Assembly (NCBI RefSeq): GCF_905171775.1
Contig: NC_053491.1
Coordinates: forward strand, 134,042,483-134,106,482
Origin: Rana temporaria
Taxonomy: Eukaryota > Chordata > Amphibia > Anura > Ranidae
DNA: 64,000 bases
Reading direction: 5' to 3'
The notes beneath the pieces were generated by a model. It saw only the letters and a list, made by a program, of their open reading frames with translations. It did not search any database and was not told the origin of the DNA. The translations under genes and the position numbers were made by a program. Positions 56,841 through 64,000 of this stretch are shown here, piece by piece; the first letter of the stretch is position 1; every line of letters starts with the position of its first letter.

Positions 56841-56845
<5 letters not shown>

Positions 56846-56872
<27 letters not shown>
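56846..56872. repeat. (TA)n microsatellite
   Basis: A short TA run. Confidence 0.95.
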
Positions 56873-56878
<6 letters not shown>

Positions 56879-57099
56879 TTATTTCAGACCTGACCTCAGA
56901 CCCTACTATCTTATCTTGCCATGTGATAACTTTTGTTGCTTTACATTGCAGAGGGGCTTTGCGGAGTCCCACATATAATCAGGGACACTAAACAACTCTT
57001 TTGCGTCCCCATGTTTGGGGATCACAAAAGCAAAATACATCTAAATTTAAGTGGTAAGATCCCCACTGTATTTTTAAGGGGACACTGAACCCACCCTGT

Positions 57100-58260
57100 C
57101 TCAGCATCATTTATAACATTATAAAACACCCTTTTCTCACACACAACCTGTTTTGTGCTAAAAAGTATCAATTAATGTTTGAATTTGAAATTAAATGATT
57201 CTCTCCGATAGGAATAATGGCATTATCCCTCACCTTCTGGGGAGAATTAGCATGTTAACAAACGGGGATTACATTCCTCTTTCCCTTTTTTACAACGCAA
57301 CGCACTTACATATACGGACCTCTTGATTATGGGTGTCTTAGGGAGTTAAACCTTCTCATATACAGTTCGCTCACCAGCATCAAACCTCTCATATTGATTA
57401 CATGATCCAGGCAATCCAAACCCTACATTAGTTCTGCACTGCGGAACACATTTTTTACTTAATTTTGAACTATATCTATCTAAATATATACATATTTTAA
57501 ACTTTTTTGGATACGTGTTTTCCTGTCTTTTCCATGGAATTTCCCTACCTACAAAGTTCCCGACATGTGGATATACTTATACCTATGTGATTCAGATGAC
57601 CTTTTAGATAGTGAAATGTATTTTTCTACTATTTCCCCCTCTTGTCGGTCCTGAAGAAGCCTCACGGCGAAACGCATAGACGCACAGGGGACATTCTCTC
57701 ATACCTGACATCTTGTATGGTTTTCTTTAATGTTGTTTTATGTACCGTATTTATCTTCATATAGCGCGCCCCGGCGTATAGCGCACACCCCCAACCTGGA
57801 AGGGAAATTTCAGGAAAAAAAGAAAATACTTACAGTTTGAATGCCCCTCATCTGTGTCTTGTCCGGTCCGGCATCCGTATGCAGCCTTGGTGGTGTCCTC
57901 CCCGCTTCTCCCGCACTGTTTTTGAGTCGATCCCCGCTTCCCGCACAGTGTTTGAACGCCGCCGCCGACATATACCGAGCACAGTACACTCGGCATGCTC
58001 GGCTTCTCTCGCATAAAGGCTAGGAGGCAGCACAGGGCGTGACCGCGAGGGGAGCCGAGTCTGGCCGAGTGTACCTGAGTGTACTGCGATCGGTATATGT
58101 CGGCGGCGCCGTTCAAACACAGCGCGGGAAGCGGGGATCGGCGTATATCGCGCACCCACAATTTCCCCCTGATTTTAAGGGGAAAAAAGTGTGCGGTATA
58201 TGCCAATAAATACGGTAATTATTTTGTATTAAAATTATATATTTTTACTATTCCAGTCTG
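57100..58260 (+). mobile_element. Hammerhead-like retroelement relic P4, split by family H element
   Basis: At 57651-57682: CTGAAGA (exact CUGANGA), stem II GCC-TCAC-GGC, GAAAC, then GCATAGACGC. About 60 nt later an inverted-repeat element (57743-58217) interrupts it; sequence resumes with ATTAAA and AGTCTGTGTTGCC near 58258. Upstream (57100-57640) is AT-rich non-coding sequence of uncertain extent. Confidence 0.48.
57743..58217. mobile_element. Terminal-inverted-repeat element family H, copy H2
   Basis: TACCGTATTTATCTTCATA to CAATAAATACGGTA. The subterminal GGCGTATAGCGCACACCC and its partner at 58138-58157 match H1 at 46743. Internal GCGGGAAGCGGGGATCG hairpins. Confidence 0.82.
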
Positions 58261-59060
58261 TGTTGCCTGCATATGGTTGCCTCTCTTGAGCAATTTTTTC
58301 TTTATTCTTGAAATCTCCGGATGTGGCATTATGAGTGTTCTCCTCTTCCCCCTTTTCTTATAGTTATTTCATTAACTGCATAATAGTTTCAAACAAACCT
58401 GTTGTGGCGGGATACCATGGTATCACCCTTACTTTCTTTTCGCTAGGACTTTGCCAACCCCCACAGGGTGGTAATATACTGTACCTACACTTGAGACCCC
58501 CAGCTTCATTTGTCATTTCTAATCCACTGTTGCCTCCCAATGTCACGGTCCTTGTTGATACCTCCAACCAGGACAGATGGGTAGCTACCCCTGTAGTCGT
58601 AAATACTTCACAAGAAGTCTACTCCTCCTCTATCCTTTCCTCCTCCTCCCAACCCCCCCATTTCCTCTCACAAGTGACTCCTGCACAAATTCGCAGCACT
58701 GCCTGGCAACTACAATGACCACTAAGAACTCCACGACACTTCACCCAAGAGTCTAGCTCTACTCCTTAAACGCATGAGGGCTTAACACACCTAAAAAGTG
58801 CTCAAAACTTTTATTATCTTTACGTAAAAATAAAGCAAGAAATAAATCCTCCAAGAAACTCATTTTAGATCAGATGCTATTCCTAAACTCTATAACAATC
58901 ATTTCCCTACAGTCTTTCATGCCTACAACTCTGCTTCCAAATCAAAGGGAGTCTCTATCCTTATCTCCAAAAACTGCCCTCTTCAGGTTATAGACACTCT
59001 CAGGGATGAACGTTGCTGAAATATATAAATGAATATATACATTTTTGACACACCTATCAC

Positions 59061-59329
59061 CAGGGCTTTTTTCAGGGGGAACTTGGGGGAACTCAGTTCC
59101 ACCACCTCTGGCTCAGACCCTTTGGTGCCTGTTCACCACAATCACCTGTAAACACAGAAGTCTGGTTTCTGTGTTTACAAGTGACAGTTTTGTAACCCCT
59201 TGAACTCTGCACTCTGTATGTAATGCAATTCTGGTATTCAATGCCCCTTTAAGACCCTTCTACTGTTTGTGAAATCTGAACAGGTCGTGGTTGAGTTCCT
59301 GCACCTATTTTCTGAGAAAAAAAGCTCTG
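59061..59329. mobile_element. hAT-type MITE with 8-bp duplication
   Basis: A 269-bp element with ends CAGGGCTTTTTTCAG and CTGAGAAAAAAAGCTCTG, flanked on both sides by CCTATCAC (59053-59060 and 59330-59337). Termini CAGRG and an 8-bp duplication are hAT hallmarks. No transposase inside. Confidence 0.9.
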
Positions 59330-59352
59330 CCTATCACCCTAGCAAACATACT

Positions 59353-59950
59353 GGGCCGGATTCAGATACATTGGCGTATCTGTCCGGCCCGCGTAACGTA
59401 TCTCCAATACGTTACGCCGCTCTAACTTTGGGCGCAAGTTCTTTATCCACAAAGAACTTGCGCCCTTAGTTAGAGTGGCGTAGCGTATGTGTTGCAGCGT
59501 AAGGCCGCATTATTCAAATGGGGATGTAGGGGGCATGTTTTATTGAAATTTCCCTTGACCCCGCGTTTTTTATGTTTTACTTGAACGGCGCATGCGCCGT
59601 CCGTAAAATCTCCCAGTGTGCATTGCTCTAAATGACGTCGCAAGGACGTCATTGCTTTCGCCGTGAACGTAAATTACGTCCGCGAACGACTTACGCAAAC
59701 AACGTAAACATTTCGGTCGTTCGTTTCTAAATCGGTGTAACTCCTCATTTGCATATTTGTCGCGTAATAATATGGAATCGCCACCTAGCGGCCGGCCTGG
59801 AATTGCAGCCTAAGATCCGACGGTGTAAGACACTTACACCTGTCGGATCTTAGGGATATCTATGCGTAACCTGATTCTATGAATCAGGCGCATAGATACG
59901 ACCGTCAGAACTCAGAGATACGCCGTCGTATCTCTTTCTGAATCCGGCCC
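59353..59950. mobile_element. Palindromic MITE family A, copy A6 (complete)
   Basis: A 598-bp element, GGGCCGGATTCAGATAC to TTCTGAATCCGGCCC, flanked by ACT on both sides (59350-59352 and 59951-59953). The 3-bp duplication points to a PIF/Harbinger-like mechanism. No coding capacity. Confidence 0.9.
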
Positions 59951-60250
59951 ACTGTTTATGCACCCAACCAGCAACCTAGCTCTCACACCTCCTCAAGACA
60001 CTTTCTCCGGATCCTCTTCGCTACCTCATAAAGCACTACGAGCAATCAAAATGCAACTCAGCAATTTACTTCTACATGACAAATAGCCCACGTACATCCT
60101 AATTCCAAGGACTTTACTTTTTTCACACCACCACACAATAGATATACTAGGTTAGCCTATTTCTTCGTCACCCAAAACAACCTCCCATACCTCCTAAATG
60201 CATTGATCGATCCTATGGTCCTATCGGACCATGTCCTAATTTCCATGACT

Positions 60251-61164
60251 TTAACTGCTTCAATACAGGGCATTTTCACCCCCTTCCTGTCCAGACTAAT
60301 TTTTAGTTTTCAGTGCTGTCGCACTTTGAATGACAATTGCGCGGTCATGCAACACTGTACCCAAAGGAAATCTTTGTTTTTTTCTCCACAAATAGAGCTT
60401 TTGTTTAGTGGTATTTGATCACCTCTGCATTTTTTTTTTGTGTTATAAACTAAAGAAGAGCGACAATTTTGAAAAAAATATAATATTTTTTACTTTTTGA
60501 TTTAATAAATATCAAAATTTTGAAAAAAATGACCTCAGTTTAGACGAATATGTATTCTTCTACATATGTTTGGTAAAAAAAATTGCAATAAGCGTTTATT
60601 GATTGGTTGGCGCAAAAGTTATAGCATCTACAAAATAAGGGATAGATTTATGGCATTTTTTATTTTTTTACTAGTACTGGCGGCGATCTGCGATTTTTAT
60701 TGTGATTGTGACATTGCGACACATCGGACACTTTTGACAAGTTTTTGGGACCATTCACATTTATACAGCGATTAGTGCTATAAAACTGCACTGATTACTG
60801 TGTAAATGTGATTTGCAGGGAAGGGGTCAACACTAGGTGGCGATCAAGGGGTTAATATTTTCCCTAGTGAATGATTCTAACTGTAGGGGACTCACAAGGG
60901 GAGGAGATCGATGTGTGTTCCTCTGTATTGGGAACACACATAGGTCTCCTCTCCTCTGACAGGACATGGATCTGTGTGTTTACACACACAGATCCATGGT
61001 CCTGCCATGATTGCGGGCAATTCCGTTTGCCTGGTGGACATCCCGGCCGCCGGGCACGCGCACCGGCTGCCCGGGAAGCCCTGGACGTCATGTGACGTCC
61101 ACCAGGAGGGAGCGAGGGTTCCCGCCGACGTCATTTTACAATGAGTCGGTAGGGAAGGGGTTAA
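60251..61164 (+). mobile_element. Family E element E10 (complete, TTAA on both sides)
   Basis: TTAACTGCTTCAATACAGG (60251) to GGAAGGGGTTAA (61164). All family blocks are present and there is no minisatellite. It interrupts a Tx1 ORF2, and LINE sequence resumes directly after the second TTAA. Confidence 0.9.
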
Positions 61165-61356
61165 CATTCCCAGATAAGATCACATGATCTGGCACCACTA
61201 TAACTCCCTCTTATCTGATCCCACCACCCTGATTAAAATAAACAGGCCTGATGCAATATTTTACCAAAAACGACACTCCGGAAACTTCTCTCCTGTCACA
61301 ATGGCCCACACATAAAATGTGTTATTAGGGGAGAATTTATCTCCATGGCTTCCAAA

Positions 61357-61440
61357 TGTAAAAAAAGACAAAAACCATAGAGGTGAGCAAAAGAAAGCTC
61401 AATTAATGGGAAAAAATATGCACATTTTGTTTGGGTACAG
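61357..61440 (-). repeat. Family E fragment, minus orientation
   Basis: The reverse complement of the GTACCCAAACAAAATG ... GAGCTTTCTTTTG block; cut by the LINE 3' end at 61445. Confidence 0.65.
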
Positions 61441-61444
61441 CTTT

Positions 61445-62485
61445 GAGTGAGTGAGAAACTTATATAGCGCAACACATGCAAACTGAATCGCCTCTGGGCG
61501 CTTGGTATCCATTCCCTGGGCCCTCAGAAGAGATAGGTCTTGATCTTTCTCCTGAAGGCCAGGTGGTTTACCTCCAGTCGGATGGTGGTTGGTAGAGCGC
61601 TCCATAGTCTGGGTCCTTGGACCGCAAATCTTCGTTCTCCTTTGGACTTGTATCTGGCTTTGGGTATCTGGTGTAGATTTTGGTTTGTGGATCGCGATTG
61701 GTGTTGTGAGCTTTTAGTTTCTCGCATAGATATTGGGGGGCATTTCCCAGAATACACTTATGCGTTAGAGTGCTTTGAAAGTGATTCTGTCTTTTACGGG
61801 CAACCAATGAAGGGATCTCAACAAAGGTGAGATTGATTCCCATGTTTTTTTCCCAGTCACAAGTCGAGCGGCCGTATTTTGAACGACTTGCAGATGAGGG
61901 ATTTGGTATTTTGGGAGTCCAAGATAGAGGGCATTTGCATAGTCAAGTCTGGAGTTGATGATCCCCACCATGACTGCTATGTCTTTTTTTGGGATAAAGG
62001 GAGTGAGTCTGCATAGAAGGCGCAGCAGATGGTGCGATCCACTGACTACTGACCCTATTTGTGCATCCATTGTCATATAGGTGTCGAAGATGACTCCGAG
62101 ACTTTTGACTTTGGTGCTGGGGGTGATGGATTGACTCAGAATGGGCGGGGGCATCCATGTTGTTGTGGAATGAATCTTCCGATTGGTCTGAAACAGGAGA
62201 AGTTCTGTTTTTGAGCCATTGAGTTTAAGGTAACCATTTGTCATCCACTTTTCTATTAAAGTAAGGCATTTCTCTAGTCCGAGATAATGATCCTTTTTGT
62301 TGCAGATGCGAAAATATAGTTGTGTGTCATCTGCATAAGAGTGGTGAAGTAACTTCTGGTTGCTGATGATTTCAAAAAGAGGGCGGAGATAGATATTGAA
62401 CAGAACAGGCGACAGAGGGGATCCCTGGGGGACTCCGCATGACACCGTGCGCTTTTCAGAAGTGAAAGGGCCCAATTTCACTATT
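61445..62485 (-). mobile_element. L2/CR1-type LINE, 5'-truncated copy
   Basis: 3' end with GAGTGAGTGAG (inverse of the CATT-like tail) at 61445 and RT sequence up to 62485. It is the same family as the copy at 2570-6937 but without endonuclease, which is typical of incomplete reverse transcription. Confidence 0.87.
61524..62481 (-). pseudogene. LINE reverse transcriptase, C-terminal part
   Basis: The main frame (238 codons from 62481) starts at the RT SCGVPQGSPLSPVLFNIYL block, includes HHSYADDTQLYFRI with the catalytic DD, then LNGSKTELLLF, LDYANALYLGLPKYQ and LHWLPVKDRITF. A frameshift moves the rest (RYPKP, RLWSALPTTIRLE, KTYLF ending) into other frames down to 61524. Less damaged than the copy at 3369-6850, so it gives the better guide to the family's sequence in this region. 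Confidence 0.85.
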
Positions 62486-62489
62486 CAAT

Positions 62490-62697
62490 GATGTACAGAG
62501 GATACTGTCCATATATACTGTACAATTTATATGGTTTTATGATCTTTATTGTTTTTTGTTAAATTTCTATTTTTGGAATACAATTTGCTATAATAAATAT
62601 CCCCAAAAAATATATAAAACAATTGTTTTCCTCAGTTTAGGGCGATACGTATTTTTCTTCATATTTTTGGTGAAAAAAAATCACAATAAGCGTTTAT
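62490..62697 (+). repeat. Family E element E11, left part
   Basis: From about 62575: TATAATAAATATCCCC, TTTTCCTCAGTTTAGGGCG and CACAATAAGCGTTTATT blocks; continues after the MITE at 63447. Confidence 0.7.
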
Positions 62698-62699
62698 TC

Positions 62700-63446
62700 A
62701 TTCAGATACCTGAGCGTATCTATCCGGCCATTCAGATACCTGAGCGTATCTATCCGGCCAGCATAATGTATCTTAGATATGTTACGCCGCTGTAACTTTG
62801 GGCGCAAGTTCCGTATTCAGAAAGAACTTGCGCCCTAAGTTACGGCGGCGTAACGTATGTGGGCCGGCGTAAGACCGCCTAATTCAAATGGGGATATTGG
62901 GGGCGTGTTTTATTTTAATTTGCTTTGACCCCGCGTATTTTACGTTTTTTTTGATCGGTGCATGCACCGTTCGTGAAAAAATCCCAGTGCACATGCTCGA
63001 AAATCCGCCGCAAAACGTCATTGCTTTCCACGTGAACGTAAATTACGTCCAGCCCTATTAGCGAATGACTTATGAAAACGACGTAAAATTTCAAAACTCG
63101 GCGCGGGAACGACGGCCATACTTAACATTAGCTATGCCTCATATAGCAATGGTAACTATACACGGAAAAAAGCCTAACGTAAACGACGTAAAAAATTTCG
63201 CCGGCCGAACGTACGTTTCTGAATCGCCGTATCTACCTAATCAGCATATTCCTTGCGTAAACATATGGAAGCGCCACCTAGCGGCCAGCATGAAAATGCA
63301 GCCTAAGATACGACGGTGTAAGACACTTACACCTGTCGGATCTTAGGGATATCTATGCGTAACTGATTCTCTGAATCAGGCGATACTCAGAGATACGATG
63401 GCGTATCAGGAGAAACGCCGTCCTATCTCTTTTCTGAATCTGGCCC
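62700..63446. mobile_element. Palindromic MITE family A, copy A7, with duplicated end
   Basis: A 30-bp unit starting ATTCAGATACCTGAGCG is present twice in tandem (62700-62729 and 62730-62759). The right end is TTCTGAATCTGGCCC. The element lies in a family E copy, where about 20 bp of host sequence (GATTGGTTTGCGC region) is missing at the left border. Confidence 0.82.
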
Positions 63447-64000
63447 ATAGTCTACAAAATAGGGGATAGTTTTATGGAATTTTTATTAATAATTTTTAAT
63501 TGTACTAATATTTTTTTATAATTTGTTTACTAGCAATGGTGGTGATCAGCAATTTTTATTGTGACTGCGACATTTTGGCGGACACATCGGACACTTTTGA
63601 TACATTTTTGGGACCATTGTCATTTTTACAGCGAGCAGTGCTATAAAAATGCACTAATTACTGTGAAAATTACACTGGCAGTAAAGGGGTTAACCACTAG
63701 GTGGTACTGTAGGGGTTAAGTGTGCCCTAGAGAGTGATTCTTACTGTAGGGGGGATGGGCTGTGTGTGACAGGACAGTGATCATCACTTCCGATTACAGG
63801 AAGCTGTGTTTACTGTCCTGTCACTAGGAAGACTGGGGAAATGTTTGTTTGCGTAATGCCACAATGTTTCACAATGCCGCTACTTAAGGGGAACGTATAT
63901 ATACGTCCTTTTGCCTTCCCGTGCCATTCTGCTGGCGTATATCATTCTTTTATTTTCTCTGGGTGATCTAGCCAGTAACACACTTTCTGTCTTAAGGTGT
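63447..64000 (+). repeat. Family E element E11, right part
   Basis: Continues with TCTACAAAATAGGGGATAG, TTTTGGGACCATTGTC, AAGGGGTTAACCACTAGG. The end of the element is not clear before the window ends. Confidence 0.72.

Larger units (their letters stand above)
58740..61310 (+). pseudogene. Tx1-type LINE ORF2 (endonuclease region) split by three DNA transposons
   Basis: Four coding pieces can be followed. 58775-59035 gives the endonuclease start (PSTPKSA-like leader, then KSKGVSILISKN). 59338-59352 gives TLANI. 59951-60250 gives VYAPNQQ, then RYTRLAYFFVTQNNLPYLLN and LSDHVLISMTL (the SDHxPIS catalytic block). 61165-61310 is the following linker (LTDP-like region). Between them lie a hAT-like element (59061-59329), a palindromic MITE (59353-59950) and a TTAA element (60251-61164). 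Each has a target duplication and the LINE resumes after each. Stops and frameshifts in the pieces show the LINE was already decaying. Confidence 0.75.

Noticed and set aside
38392..64000. Next CACNA2D1 exon (expected to begin FNSNAQ)
   Set aside because: Looked for a frame reading the following conserved VWA segment on the + strand and found none; it probably lies beyond the window.

Overview
The window is nuclear DNA from a vertebrate, most likely a ranid-type frog. It holds three short exons of one conserved gene, and almost everything else is intron filled with transposon relics. The exons, all on the + strand at 22999-23068, 33721-33771 and 38292-38391, join in one open frame. They encode the start of the von Willebrand factor A (VWA) domain of a voltage-gated calcium-channel alpha2delta subunit, closest to CACNA2D1 as I know the family. 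No other exon was recognised, so the window begins inside one intron (at least 23 kb) and ends inside another (at least 25.6 kb).

Layout. 1-7040: a Tx1/L1-type LINE ORF1 relic, a possible hammerhead-type retroelement end, and a nearly complete but broken L2/CR1-type LINE carrying a miniature inverted-repeat transposon (MITE). 7040-22330: a Penelope-like or retrozyme-like relic, a Tc1 element with two nested MITEs, several MITE families, a foldback element with a (TA)n centre, and some single-copy DNA. 22330-38400: the three exons and their introns, which contain a long TTAA-flanked element with a minisatellite, a Tc1 element with intact ends but a broken transposase, a second Tc1 copy split by a MITE, and antisense Tx1 fragments. 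38400-42730: mostly repeat-poor intron with two inverted-repeat elements. 42730-64000: dense nested repeats, including a BovB/RTE LINE fragment, a Ty3-like gag fragment, and a Tx1 ORF2 split by three different DNA transposons, each with its own type of target-site duplication.

The only likely host function is the calcium-channel gene. The strongest lead for something under-described is a set of divergent elements that share one architecture: a hammerhead-ribozyme-like core, then in some copies an AATAAA signal, then a GNGTGNGGC-like terminus. One related insert has a 16-bp target-site duplication. The nested insertions also give a relative order of transposon activity. All family names come from reading the sequence; no database was searched.
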